NCBI GenBank assembly: GCA_014904845.1
Contig: MU119384.1
Span: 9,300 to 73,299, forward strand
Direction: 5' to 3'
DNA length: 64,000 nucleotides
Source: Acephala macrosclerotiorum
Taxonomy: Eukaryota > Ascomycota > Leotiomycetes > Helotiales > Mollisiaceae
Position 1 is the first letter of the stretch. Every line of letters starts with the position of its first letter. The notes beneath the pieces are model-generated. The model was given only the letters and a program-made list of their open reading frames with translations. It was not told where the DNA came from and did not search any database. The position numbers and the translations under genes were made by a program. Of this stretch, positions 34,828-46,589 are shown one piece after another.

Positions 34828-36459
34828 TCAACGCAGTCTTTCAAGGCCTCTTCCCTCCTTTCGTCTGCCTCTCAAAAACCATGCACAACTAACCCAGCAC
34901 ATCAAGAAGCCAACCCAACTATACGCAGGCATCTTCCAGCCGGCCATGATCGGCAACAAGAATGCCGCTCTGGGGATGAACAAGAATGTTGTTGTCAATG
35001 GGCTCGTTGCTCTTGTCAACGCCATAGTTGCCCAGAACACAGCCCACGACCCTAGACCACCGCAGACAACCATGAGCCAGTGGAAGAAGACGTCTAGGAA
35101 GTAGCAGTTTCGCCAGATGTTCGTGACTTCGCCTGAGAGGAAGACGATAGGTGTGAATAGAAGGATGCTGAGGATCGAGGTATAGTGAAGCAAGCGCCAA
35201 TAAGCACGAGCTTCTTCTCTTGAACCAGAAAAGTCTGCCGGAACATTCGAAGATGGGAATGTACCGAGAAGGTCTCCCTGAGGCACCAATTGTGCAACCA
35301 GAGACTTGTAGGTCCGTTGAAGCTGTACAGGGTACAGTGCTACAAATATAGATGAAAACACACCAGCGACTATGCTTTCCCAAGTCACTCTAACATTTGC
35401 CCGAGCGACTGCGACAAGCAGAGCAAGAGTTGCTGTCAAAGCCGCAGAAATGGTGGAAACGCTATGCGGTGTCTGGCTAAGGAAGTATGTGAAGAAAAGG
35501 GACAATGGCACAATCCCAATTCGAGCGAGGGTATATATCTGGATCTGAGCGTATGCGAAAGAGAGGTTCGAGAGGGAGACTTTGGCCACGAAGATGATGG
35601 CAACTGGCAGAACCGTCTTGGCAACCGTAAGGTCAAATTCGAAGAAACCACCCCCCGCAATTCCTCCAGTATGATATGATGCCCACTTCGCTACATCACC
35701 CAGGAAGCCCCGACTCTTTCCTTGCCCTCTGAACCCAGGGGAAGAAGGTGACTGAGCAGGTCTCGACGGGGCAATACCTCCAGAACACCCAGAGCTAATC
35801 AACCACGGACTAACCCATCTCGTAATATACGCAGAAAGCGTGATCCAAAAGTGCGTCATGAGCATCTCGATGAGTGTTGTCGTGAGAGGGTAGGGAAACT
35901 TATACACTCCGGCTATTAAGGTCATCAGCTTCGTGTGCGCGGTGTAGTTGTTTTGGAGGTACCCACTCCAGAGAATGATCCTATTCATGATCGTGAGTCC
36001 TATCTGGCAGCCTCCGAGCCATAGGACTAGTATGCCAATGTAGAGTTGCCATCCTAAGGGTGTGTTGAAGAAGAAATGTCCGAAGCCTCCGCCGTACATC
36101 AACCATTTCCACCCCGTCAACTTAGAGGCATCTTGTGGGAGAAAAGGTTGTCGGGATGAGTTTGGGTAGTCTCCCCAGTCATCGTCGTCTGTTTCTGAGG
36201 CAGGATTCGAATCGGAGTGCCGCCGGCGAAAAGGGGAAGGGGATCGTGAAATGCTAATCAGAGGAATTGAAGTTTGGCGGAATTCGTTTGAGGACTTGGG
36301 TTGGTAGGACATTCTAGAGCGTGTACCCTCTCCGTCAGAGTCAAGACTACCTGATGAATTGCTCTGACGGTGCTTGGATGGATTTCTACCAGCTGAGATG
36401 AGATATTGGAGAGCTGGTTTGAACGGATTGGAGGATTCGGTGTTGCGAGGAGAGAACAT
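34828..36459 (-). CDS. DMT-superfamily transporter, GDP-mannose/nucleotide-sugar transporter-like
   Basis: A single exon of about 543 residues. The first 120 residues are disordered, Ser-rich and acidic (SETDDDDWGDYP), followed by around ten hydrophobic segments, including LGWQLYIGILVLWLGGCQIG, TVLPVAIIFVAKVSLSNLSF and the diagnostic TPT/nucleotide-sugar region with SQTPHSVSTISAALTATLAL and ALYPVQLQRTYK. Such proteins sit in Golgi or ER membranes and exchange nucleotide sugars or similar solutes. The long N-terminal tail makes it larger than classical GDP-mannose transporters, so the substrate is uncertain. The frame extends upstream to a GTG at 36495, but the first ATG is at 36459; a short upstream exon cannot be excluded. 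It diverges from COX15 with a 303-bp shared promoter. Confidence 0.85.
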   Translation of the reverse strand: MFSPRNTESSNPFKPALQYLISAGRNPSKHRQSNSSGSLDSDGEGTRSRMSYQPKSSNEFRQTSIPLISISRSPSPFRRRHSDSNPASETDDDDWGDYPNSSRQPFLPQDASKLTGWKWLMYGGGFGHFFFNTPLGWQLYIGILVLWLGGCQIGLTIMNRIILWSGYLQNNYTAHTKLMTLIAGVYKFPYPLTTTLIEMLMTHFWITLSAYITRWVSPWLISSGCSGGIAPSRPAQSPSSPGFRGQGKSRGFLGDVAKWASYHTGGIAGGGFFEFDLTVAKTVLPVAIIFVAKVSLSNLSFAYAQIQIYTLARIGIVPLSLFFTYFLSQTPHSVSTISAALTATLALLVAVARANVRVTWESIVAGVFSSIFVALYPVQLQRTYKSLVAQLVPQGDLLGTFPSSNVPADFSGSREEARAYWRLLHYTSILSILLFTPIVFLSGEVTNIWRNCYFLDVFFHWLMVVCGGLGSWAVFWATMALTRATSPLTTTFLFIPRAAFLLPIMAGWKMPAYSWVGFLMCWVSCAWFLRGRRKEGRGLERLR

Positions 36460-36762
36460 GGAGCTCTGCAGGAGAAAAGGGTCGTAGATGCTCACTGTCG
36501 GATCATGTCTTCGTGTATGTACATAGTAAAAGTATTGATGCTGGCGATGTTGATGTTGGTGTCGATTTTCACGTCAAATGCTGTGCCTGAACAGCTTGCG
36601 CAACTGGACCCTGACCATAAAATTAGAGACATCGGCAACTGCGAATGCCAAGCCCGCGACTCTCACCCCATTCACTTGCTGACTAATGTAGCTTCAATAT
36701 TGGTGCAAGTCGTCCCACTTGAACTTTTTCTATACTTCTGGAGAGAAGTCAATTCTTTACCA

Positions 36763-38373
36763 ATGGCTTCGATTCTTCCCGGACTGCGGCGAGCAGCTCC
36801 GCGCCTATCTCGAGACTTTTTTATATGTCACCAATGCCGCAAACAATCCATTCCTTCAAGTCGTCTGAAGCTCCCAGTGAAGGCGAATCTCAGCCGAACC
36901 ATTCGATTCAACAGTAGTGCTGCCGCATTTCCTAAAACAAATACGATTATAAATTCACCGTTGAATTCATTATCGAAGACAATTTCCAATGCCGAGAAAG
37001 AGAAGGTTATACCGAAGAAGGGATACTTCCCTGAGACATCTTCAAATACAGTCGCATACTGGCTCCTCGGATCAGCAGCCAGTGTATTCGGTATCGTCGT
37101 CTTTGGAGGCCTAACACGACTGACAGAGTCGGGGTACATTCAATTGCCCCCTCATATCTCTTAAAGCACCTGCTAACTGTCCTACAGGCTTAGCATAACA
37201 GAATGGCGCCCCGTAACCGGTTCCCTCCCACCCCTCTCCGCCGCAGACTGGGACTCCGAATTCTCCAAATACCGCGCCAGTCCCGAATTTAAGCTCCTAA
37301 ACCCACACATGACCCTAGACGAATTCAAAAAGATCTATTACATGGAATGGACACACCGACTCTGGGGCCGTATCGTCGGCCTCTCCTTCGTAATCCCCGC
37401 CGTTTATTTCGTCGCGCGCAGAAAGGTTGCTGCAAACATGTCTCTTAGACTTTTAGGGATAAGTGGACTGATCGCTTTCCAAGGAGCGCTGGGGTGGTAC
37501 ATGGTGAAGAGTGGATTGAAGGATGATTTATTTGCGCCGGGGAGTCATCCTAGGGTTAGTCAGTACCGACTTACTGCCCACTTGGGAGCAGCGTTCGTCT
37601 GCTATTCGGCCGTGTTGTGGAATGGACTCACAATCCTTCGCCAAAACGCCGCTCTTTCCCACCCCGCTCGAGCACTTGTTCAACTCGAACATCTATCCGG
37701 AAAATACTTGTCCTTTTTCCGAAAATCAGTCGCTGGGTTAGCTATACTGGTTTTCACAACAGCAATGTCAGGCGGCCTAGTAGCAGGTCTCGACGCAGGA
37801 CTTATCTACAACGAATTCCCACGCATGGGAACAGGATTCCACCCCCCAGCATCAGAACTCTTCGATCCTTTTTACAGTCGAAAAGAAGACCGCTCTGATC
37901 TTTGGTGGAGAAACATGCTTGAGAATCCTTCTATGGTACAACTTGATCATCGAACGCTTGCTATGACGACTTTCACTGCGGTCTTGGGTCTTTGGACTTA
38001 TACTAGATTTAATAAAAGATTGAGGTCTGCTATGCCGAATAGTGCGAGGAAGGGGATGCTGGGCGTGGTGCATTTGTTGATGTTCCAAGTTGCGTTGGGG
38101 ATTTCGACTTTGATTTATCTTGTCCCTACGCCGTTAGCGGCTGCACACCAGGCAGGAAGTCTAGCACTTTTGACAGGTGTGCTTGTACTTGGCAATAGAG
38201 TCTGGATCCCAAAGAGGACGTTGAAGTTGGTGCAGCAGCGAGTAAAACAAGCTGCTGCTGTACATAGCCCTGTCAACAGAACAGTCGGACTGGGGAAGGA
38301 GGCGTTCAAGGCTGATCTGAAGGCGTTGAAGAGATATGGACCTCCGAAGCCGTTGAAGACCACAAAGTCATAA
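36763..38373 (+). CDS. COX15: Heme A synthase COX15 (mitochondrial)
   Basis: Two exons (36763-37133 and 37188-38373) give 518 residues. The N-terminus is basic and Ser-rich, as for a mitochondrial presequence. The first membrane segment carries FGGLTRLTESG, spliced directly to LSITEWRPVTG, the hallmark of the CtaA/COX15 family. Conserved haem-ligand histidines are visible in MEWTHRLWGR, RLTAHLGAA, VQLDHRTLAM and LAAAHQAGSL. The enzyme oxidises haem O to haem A in the inner membrane for cytochrome c oxidase assembly. The gene is intact and diverges from the transporter gene at 36459. The start at 36763 is preferred to the frame's upstream extension because it gives the usual presequence. Confidence 0.96.
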
Positions 38374-38764
38374 CATTGACCTGAAGTTGGAGATAGGAGT
38401 GAGAGTTGTATATTAGGGAAGGGTGTAACGACTAGGTAGGTATATTTTAGCGTGCATAGATGGCAAGGCGTGGATCACCGCGAGACCACGAAATGATAAT
38501 GAATCTCAGCTCTGTAAATATACTGTACTAAGACAATTCTTTTATTTCTGACTGACGTGCTGTCTACCTATCCATAACAGTATGTTTGACGGTATGGTAT
38601 CAAGTAACGCCTGCTGTCGAAAGATACTCTCATCTACAATCCCAACATCTTGTGACAAGGTCACCGCATCTAATCGACCTCTTCATATGAGAACGCAAAA
38701 GGATGCACAAGGACTCATCCAGCCCAATCCAGATTCAGGTTCCTCGAGGAGCGGATTCGGAAAT
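38374..38764. other. Intergenic region between convergent COX15 and lysyl-tRNA synthetase
   Basis: 3' ends of both genes; no further feature was seen. Confidence 0.5.
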
Positions 38765-40756
38765 CTACTTATGAGCTTTATCCCACCACCAAGTTAGCAA
38801 AGCGTTTCCAGCAACTGCACCAACAAATAGTCCCACCACCGACTCAATCGAAAAAGGAGAGGGGAACCTACGAATACCCTCCTCCTCCTGAGGCTTAATC
38901 CCCACCTCCTCCGCCGCCAACTTCTCCTTCTTCAGACTCGTATCCTCCTTCATAAATGGAAACGCCAAAACTTCCTTAATACTATAATTATCCGTCAAAA
39001 ACATCACCAACCGATCAATCCCCATTCCCCAACCACCAGTAGGCGGCAGACCAAACTCCAGCGACTGGCAGAAGTTCTCATCAATCATCTGAGCTTCGTC
39101 GTCTCCTTGGTCTTTTTGTCTAGCTTGCTCTTCGAATCGGAGTCGTTGGTCAAAGGGGTCGTTTAACTCCGTGTAGGCGTTGACGATTTCCTTCTTGCAG
39201 ACGAAAGCTTCGAAACGTTCGCACAATCCGGGGTTGGAGCGGTGGTACTTGGCTAGAGGAGACATCATTTGAGGGTGCCCGGTGATGAAGGTTGGGTTCA
39301 CGCATGTTTCTTCGATGAATTCGCCAACGAGCTTGTCGAGCATACGAGCGTTGGTCAATGGAGGAGAGCATTCAACCTTCATCTTCTTGAGGACGCGCTT
39401 GAAGAATTCGTTTGTCTCTTGGGTGTGTAGTTGGTCTCCCGGGGGGAACTTCTCGCCGGTTGCTTCTTCAAGAGCGGGGATCATTTCGACGCGCCGCCAG
39501 GGCTTGGCCCAGTTCACTTCGTATTCTTCGCCATGTTGAGTGTGGAATTTGGTGGTTGTGCCTCCAGTAACGTGCTTGACGAGGCCGGTGACGAGTTCCT
39601 CAGTCATGTCCATGATGTCGTAGACGTCAGCATAGGCCATGTAGAACTCGCAGGTTGTGAATTCGGGGTTGTGGGTGAGATCGATGCCTTCGTTTCGGAA
39701 TTGACGTCCCATCTCGTAAACACGGTTCAGTCCACCGACGACAAGCATCTTGAGGTATAATTCGGGGGCGACACGCATGAACATGTCCATGTTCAAGTCG
39801 TTGTGGTGAGTAACGAATGGCTTGGCTGTTGCTCCTCCTGCAATTGGGTTCATCATTGGTGTCTCGACCTCCACAAAGTCTTGCTCATCGAAGTATCTGC
39901 GGATATAGCTGACCATCTTGGATCGGGTAAGGAAGACATTTCGAGTAGGCTCGTTCATAATCAGATCTAGATATCTCTTGCGATGTCTCTGCTCCTGATC
40001 TTTGAATCCATAGTACTCGTCTGGAAGTTGGTGTAAACAAGGAGTCAAGAGAATGATCTCAGTAGCGAAGATGGAAAGTTCTCCCTCCTCGCCCTTCTCA
40101 ATCTTGTTCTTGGGTGCGGTTCGTCCAGGATAGCCAACTATGCCAATGATATCTCCACGACGAAGATGCTCGTGTTGCTCCTCGAATGGCACACCATCTG
40201 CCTTGGCCTCCTGCAATTGGCACATCACCTGGACCTTGGTGCCCTCAGTGCGGACATCGTAGAAGACCAACTTGTTCCCTGACGCGCGCTTGTTGTAGAT
40301 TCTGGCGCCGACCCGGATCTCCTTCTCCTTCTCATGTTCGCCTGACTTGAGCTTGCCGAAGTCCTTGACGAAGTTTCGCAGGTCGTAGTTGACATGGAAC
40401 TTGTGAGGGTATGGATTTGGGTTCTTGGTTTGCCGGAGCTTATTGATGTTGCGGGAGCGAATCTCGAAATATTGCTACCCCGCCATTAGCACAATTCGAC
40501 GTCGGAGACGCACGCTCGTAAATATTAGGCATACATTTGGATTCAGTTCCTTCTCATCAGCCTCAGCATTAGCCTTCTTGGCGGCGACTGGCTTGGGAGG
40601 TGCTGCAGCCGCCTTCTTTGCCTTTTCCTCTTCCTTCTGTCTCTGCTTCTGACGCTTCTTCAATTCGGACTTGGAAACTTTTTCACCGGTAACTTCGTCG
40701 AGATGGAGATTTGCCACTGCCTCAGTGGGCGCGGACGAGGTCGCTTCGTCCGCCAT
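38765..40756 (-). CDS. KRS1: Lysyl-tRNA synthetase, class II, cytosolic
   Basis: Exon 1 (40756-40535) and exon 2 (40474-38765) splice in frame to 643 residues. A Lys/Ala-rich N-terminal extension ([20 protein letters not shown]), typical of eukaryotic cytosolic KRS, precedes the OB-fold anticodon-binding domain. The class II core shows [18 protein letters not shown], motif 2 ([20 protein letters not shown]) and motif 3 ([15 protein letters not shown]). It charges tRNA-Lys with lysine using ATP. The C-terminus is odd: after the usual EEEG the frame continues for about 35 residues with a hydrophobic segment ([19 protein letters not shown]) not normal for cytosolic KRS. This may be a retained 3' intron (a GTATTC donor lies at its start) or a genuine tail. 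The catalytic part is intact. Confidence 0.95.
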
Positions 40757-41064
40757 GTTTGCGTTGTTGTGATCTAGAGTAAATTGAGGGGTTGGTGGGA
40801 TATCTTGTGCGTTTTTATGAAATATTTTGGCGGGGTTTGACTCACGAGAACGAGTCATGGATGCCTTGACCCTCAGGCACCAACTCCTGAAGGCCCCTGA
40901 AACTTCTTCAAACCCATCTTGTCTCGTCCTTCACCTCCCTCCATGTCAAGCTAATGCAGAGAATATCCATGCGTCCAATTCATTACAGTATTTTACAAAT
41001 GCGACCTCCAGCCAGTTTTATCTTCGTTCGGGCCCTAGTTTGACCCTAATTCTGACTCGAGCCC

Positions 41065-41912
41065 TCAGAGCAATAGTCCTGCCACTATGACTCCTAACCC
41101 AAGCACAATAGGCATTTCCATATTCTTCCCACCTCCACTCGGCGTCGAAGTTGCTGCTACGCCGCTCGAAGTACTCGAGGTCTTGCTTATCGAGGTGCTT
41201 GAACTTGCAGTACCCGTTGATGTCGATGTCGGAATCGATGTCGTCGTCGGCATGGTCGTCCCAGCACTGAAGCCAGGCTCAGAGCTCGTACTCGAGCCGG
41301 ATCTCGAAGTCGCACTGGATACCGGCATTGAGGTTACACTTCCGCTCGATCCAACGGTCATCGTCGTCAAGATACCACCTTGCAAGACTGCTGGAGCAGA
41401 AGCTCGCACGACAGTTTTCGAGGCTTGGTCGATATAATCCGAGACTGTTTGCCCAGAAGGAGGATTCACGACTCCCACCATTCCGTCCAGACAATGAGGG
41501 CCAAGTGAGCAGTAGAACCAGATTGGATCTGTGCTTGTCACATTTACGATGAATGTTTGATCCTGATGAAGGTCAGCTTATGTGGTCCAACCAGAAAATG
41601 CGACATACTCCAGTCTGGTCTCCGCTGATATATCCCGAGAAGAAAGCATTGGGACCTGGAACACACGGACTGGCAAACGTCGATGATACGACACTATGGC
41701 CTCCCGATCCATTGTAGAAGTGAAAGTTCAAACTATAATGACAATCAGCGACTATTCGTCTCGAAGTCAGGAATTGCTCACGTGTCGCCGACGTCAGCGG
41801 TCAGCGTATCCGGCGCAAACGCCAAAGCTGAACCTTTCCCGACATCGATATCATGGACCGCTGCGTTGACAGCCAGTGCTGCCGCAAGCACGGAGAGTAA
41901 TAGTCGGATCAT
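41065..41912 (-). CDS. GPI-anchored cupredoxin-like surface protein, one-base frameshift
   Basis: Three exons are apparent (41912-41782, 41733-41609, 41562-41065). A signal peptide (MIRLLLSVLAAALAVNAA) leads into a cupredoxin domain, with GGHSVVSSTF, FASPCVPGP and WFYCSLGPHCLDGMVGVV supplying the His, Cys, His and Met positions typical of type-1 copper sites. A long Ser/Thr-rich stalk and a hydrophobic C-terminus follow (VLGLGVIVAGLLL), as for GPI-anchored fungal extracellular serine-rich proteins. In exon 2 the frame breaks by one base at the G run across 41700-41702 (GGGAGGGCC where GGGAGGCC would keep frame), so the three exons sum to 3n+1. This is either a real +1 insertion or a base-call error. 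Function is unknown; related proteins occur at the cell wall. Confidence 0.75.
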
Positions 41913-42900
41913 TCTTTGATATTATTTCACGACTTGCTTTGAGAAAGAATGAGAGAGTTCGTGGTGGCTGGTCGTTCAAAGTCGAGTCCACCCCGAACTA
42001 TATATAACCCCGCCTCATCCGTACCACAGAAACCTGACCTGTGAAGCTTTCTCCCAGCCAAACCGGTGACAACACAGCATCCGCAAACTCATCAGCAACG
42101 AGCATTCCAGCTCCTCAACGGTAATAATTCCCATCCAAGTCCGAGTCGATTCTCGTCTTCGTCGTCGGGACAAATGGTCTTCATTCCAAGTTCCTTCAAG
42201 CCAGCAACCATCTTGACGAATCACCACCCTGCGTTTCCGCCGTACCACTCACACAGCCTCCTCCAACCAGCCAGCAAATCGGCACCTCTCTTCTACGCCG
42301 CTCTTCTAAGACAGGACCGGACCTCAGAAGCAAAACAAAGTCAGAACAAGCAAATCCTAATCTGATTCCATATAAGATCTCCACGATGGCCCCAAGACGC
42401 TCGCGGGTCTCGGCTAACGTCGATCCGGGGAAGTCTAGCACGTGCAATTGCCGGGATTGGACATGTTTCTGCTAACAGGGAAACTATTGACAGGGTGCAT
42501 GAGATTCTCGAGAAGACTGGAATAATGGTGTATAGGGCAGATATGGCGATGTGCAACAGATAACGCCGTGCAGGAGTTGGCTTACGGGTTTGCAACGGGT
42601 GGCCACAGAGATCGCGACCGCGATCGACCTGAGATAGGGTACACGGGAAGCGGGTAACGGCCAGAGCAACTGGGATTCGACGGGGAGAAAGGTGATATTG
42701 ATGCCTTGGTGGGTGATTGGTGGCATGTTTCTGTTAGGTTGAGAAGGAAAGAGTTGTTTCAAGTGCGCATTTGGTGAAGATCTTTGAACTTGATTGGATA
42801 TATTGCTCTACTTGCCTGCTTTTGGCATGCTAACTCGACAAAAACCAAAAACGAATCCACCCGAACCGCCAGCGCCGGTCAAATGTAAATATCTGTCAGC
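41913..42900. other. Intergenic region, no supported gene
   Basis: Several short frames on both strands, none recognised. A plus-strand stretch at about 42440-42560 (IGHVSANRETIDRVHEIL) looks protein-like but cannot be extended in either direction. Confidence 0.4.
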
Positions 42901-44748
42901 CTACGCGGAAGCAGTCACCGGCTGCACAAGCTCCCGACGATGGAAGGTAGTGTTGAAGTTAAGTTGACGAACGAACCAGGCATTGTGGAGCGTCCAGTCT
43001 TTCGACGGGTCTTGAAGTCGAACCTTTGAGGACGTTAGTTTCTTGTCTAATTACATAACAGACTGTCCACCTGCAGGTCGAATTCAAGGAGGGGCCATGA
43101 GGGGCAGGGTGTGATCGCGAGGGTAAAGAGAAAAGAGACATACCTCAAACCTCCTCAAAACAGTAGGAACCAACTTATAAATCTCCAACAAACTAATATT
43201 CTTCCCAATACACGTCCTAGCCCCCATCCCAAACTGCAACATCGTCCCCGTCATCTCCTTAATCCTCTTCTCCTCCTCCGCTCTGTCCTTCTTCTCATCT
43301 ACCAACCACCTCTCCGGTCTAAAATCCTCCACATCCTCCCCAAATATCTCCTTATTCCGATGCAAAACCCAAGCAGAACAACCAACAATGGTCCCGCCTT
43401 TGATAAAATGCCCGGCAATCTCAGCGCCCTGAGGAGGAACCACACGCTCCATGGGTAAGCCGGGAGCGGGGTGCAGACGGAACGCTTCTTTGATGCAAGC
43501 ATCCAGATACTCCAGCCCCTGGCTCTCACTCCAAGTCACCAGTCCGTGTGTTGAGTCTTTGAAGAATCCTTCCTTCGCTTTCAAATCCAGTTCCTCATAC
43601 AACTTCTCCATACACCTTGGATTCTTGAGCAGGTAGTAGAATACGGATGATAAGGAGATGGCGGTGGTTTCTGACCCCGCAAACGCCATTGAGACGGCCA
43701 TCGTCATGACGAGGGAATCGGTCATGAATTCCGGCCTATCGGTCTTCGCTTGCACAAATTTCGAAAGTAAGTCGGGCTGTCCCAGCGACTTCGGTTCCGT
43801 GGAGGGAAGGACGGAGCCTTTGTTGTCCTTCGGATACCTTTCCGCCATCCTGTCTTGCGCGAATCGAGCAACAGGCATAGTAGCATCAATCAGCCCATAC
43901 TTCGACAGCATCAGATACAGAGGATTCTTGAGCAGGAAGAGGTCGAGGAGGGGAATTTGTCCGATCTGCATATTTGTGTTAGTGAAAGATGAAAGGATGG
44001 TGGGGGTGGAAAGGAAAAAGGGGACGAACGGGAGCAACGTAGTCGAAGAGGTTTGCGATGTAATCGATGATTCCGTCTACATCTTTGTTGTCTTCTAGAA
44101 AGCCGTGGCGCTTCGAATATGTCATCTCCCCGATAACATCAAAGGCATAAAACTGCAACCATCTCGAGAAGTTACACCCGTTCCCCGTCTCGGCGTACAA
44201 TTTCTCGGTTTGGGAAAGAAAGAGTTCGGTGGTTGAGTCGACGAATGGCTCGTATTGGATCAGGGTGCTCATCGAGAAGGCGCTGCTGACGGAGCGGCGG
44301 AGTTGTGCATGGAAGGATTCAGAGGTCGTGCTGAAAAGGGAAGGAAGGCGGTGGCCGCCTGCTACGGATTGTTGGACGGGGTAAAATTCGCTCTGTTTTC
44401 TCATCAGCTCCCATTCCCTCCTCTCAACATCAGTCAACATACCTTCACGAACCCCTTGTTGAGTCCATAAATATTCTTCAACGCTTTCGGATCCGAGAAC
44501 GAGAGATCATTGGGACCCAATCGTACAACATCTCCATATTTCTCGTGGAGTCTGATATGCTCGACTTCCGGCCGCCGTTTGTAGACTATCCAGAATCTCC
44601 ACCAGTCTGTGAACGAGGCGAGGAGGGGGCCGGGGTATTTGTTTAGACCTCGGTTGAATTTGTTGTTTAGGAGGTATGCGACGAGGGCGATGCTAAGGAC
44701 TGCTGGCCAGTTGTGTAGCAACACCTCTACTAACGACTGTGCTGCCAT
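42901..44748 (-). CDS. Cytochrome P450 (pisatin demethylase-like)
   Basis: Four exons (44748-44443, 44392-44030, 43965-43144, 43023-42901), each a whole number of codons, give 537 residues. An N-terminal membrane anchor (LLHNWPAVLSIALVAYLL) is followed by the hinge LNKYPGPLLASFTDWWR. The I-helix has AGSETT, the K-helix EAFRLHPAPG, then FRPERW, and the haem loop FGMGARTCIG. The last exon (RLQDPSKDWTLHNAWFVRQ) is typical of the CYP57-like group of pisatin demethylase relatives. The last intron is 120 bp, longer than the others. The enzyme should sit on the ER; its substrate (phytoalexin, fatty acid or metabolite) cannot be assigned. No lesion was seen. Confidence 0.93.
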
Positions 44749-46589
44749 CTTTCGAAACAAAAACAATTCCTTCTTACGACTCGTATTGCGGGGTCGTCAA
44801 GTCGTAAATCATGAAAACATAAAAAAGACGTCGAAGAATTTCAATTCAATACGGATGCGAGGTACGGAGCGTCTTGACTTTTGAGTGAGCACTTGTGCAA
44901 GACGTAAATTCAAGGAGCGAGGAGTCGTCGTTTTTAGCTCAAACCCCCTCTAAACAACTTTCTCCTCATGGAACACAAGTATATTAATGCTTTTCCAAGA
45001 AAAGTCGAGGCTGCAATAATGTTGTCCCGCGGCACAGCCCAGGCCTCACGGCAGAGACACCCAACATCCACCTCCCATCCAGGTCCAGAACAGAACTCCA
45101 CCAAAAGAGAGAGGGTTTCGATACTTTTCGGCCAGCACAGCGTTGGGTGGAACACTTCTTCCCCCCCGAAGGCACGAACGAACGTATAAGAGAGCTGCCG
45201 ATAATGAGACGGCACGCCGGAAAAAAGATCTAGCGTTCATTGTACATAGTGCATGTCTCCCCTCGCTCTTTCATGACGCAGCCCCGTTTCCGCACCAGGG
45301 AATTTGACTTTAACGCTCCTGCTTACCCCCGCCTGACAAGATGAGCAAGGGACATCGCCTCGATGAGTCTAAACTTACTCCATCATAGCGTCCGCTGTCA
45401 GGCCGCCTAGATGATCACGTCCACTCATCAGGGAACCCAGAAAATGCGGCAGATGAGAAACCCGGGCCCCACGACCGGATTTGGGACCCCAGAAAAGTAA
45501 GAATAGAAAACTTTACAGCGGTGATAGGGGACCCCGCCAGAAGGTTACAGGGCACAAGAGGATGCAGAACCCAGCGCGAGGACAGAAATGTATCGTTGTG
45601 CCGAAGACCCGGAACCCCGCCATGTGTGGCTGCATATTGAGGCGTGTGGCAGTGTTCTGATTCATTCATGGCTATTATCGTACGGTGTTCCGGGTAATAA
45701 TGCATACGATCTGGTGTGGATGTGGGCGTTGTCGGTCCTCGCTCAGATGCGATGCGGTGCGTGCATGAGGGATGATGCGGGTTTGCTGCTGTCTGGACTG
45801 GAGGAGAAGTGGAGGCCCCATGTTTGCTGGCTGTGGGGAATCCAGCATCACGGGATATTCTTCTCATACAAAATCGGCAGTTCGAGGAGATGCACTTGCC
45901 GAGGTTGAGAGGGTGAGAGGGTGAGCAGAAAGGGGCGTTACACTTTTTGATTCGGATTCATCATCCTGCATGACTTCATGCCCCTGGCTCGACGGCGATA
46001 TGAAAGTGTTGCTTCACGGCAGTTGTGGTTGAGCTGATCTAGAGAAACTCTGCTCGTTTTTGAAGTCGAAGGAGTCGGATTTCCCCCGGGAGAGACGGAC
46101 AAACACGGCATGACCCAACGCTCATCCAAGATCTCGAATTTGAAGATGGTGTAGGACAAAATGTTCAGTTAGACTTTGATCTAGGAGGTACCAAGATCTT
46201 CCCATGTGGCGGGGTTGGTATCGATTGGCGACAGACCGAGCTTTCTCCGTGATCATTGAAAGACGGACCGTGTTTGGCTCAGACTTCTGACTTTGTAATT
46301 TCTTACAGACGACACTACATGACTAGAGACTTTAGGGAGCGGGCAAGAAGAACGGCATTGCCCTTCCACGGCAAAGAAGTTCGGCTGTCCATGAAATCGA
46401 GAAAAGGGGGACCTGGAGCGCCACGTGATACATACCTTGTCTTTCTGCCTTCCTTCGAGATAGGTGCTAGCTCTTTTGTTGCTGTCGATTATCGAGCCTT
46501 CACTATTCGGAATTTTCTTTCGAGTATTCATTATACAACATATTACAGCACGACTCTGAAAGACACAGTTCGCTTCGATCACAGGCTAC
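44749..46589. other. Intergenic region, no supported gene
   Basis: Promoter side of the P450 gene plus about 1.5 kb where only short unrecognised frames occur (for example 45588-45908). The part nearest 46.3-46.6 kb could contain decayed N-terminal sequence of the neighbouring P450 pseudogene. Confidence 0.45.

Noticed and set aside
42380..42560. Short protein-like stretch with IGHVSANRETIDRVHEIL
   Set aside because: It ends quickly in both directions, no family could be named with confidence, and no adjoining exons were found.
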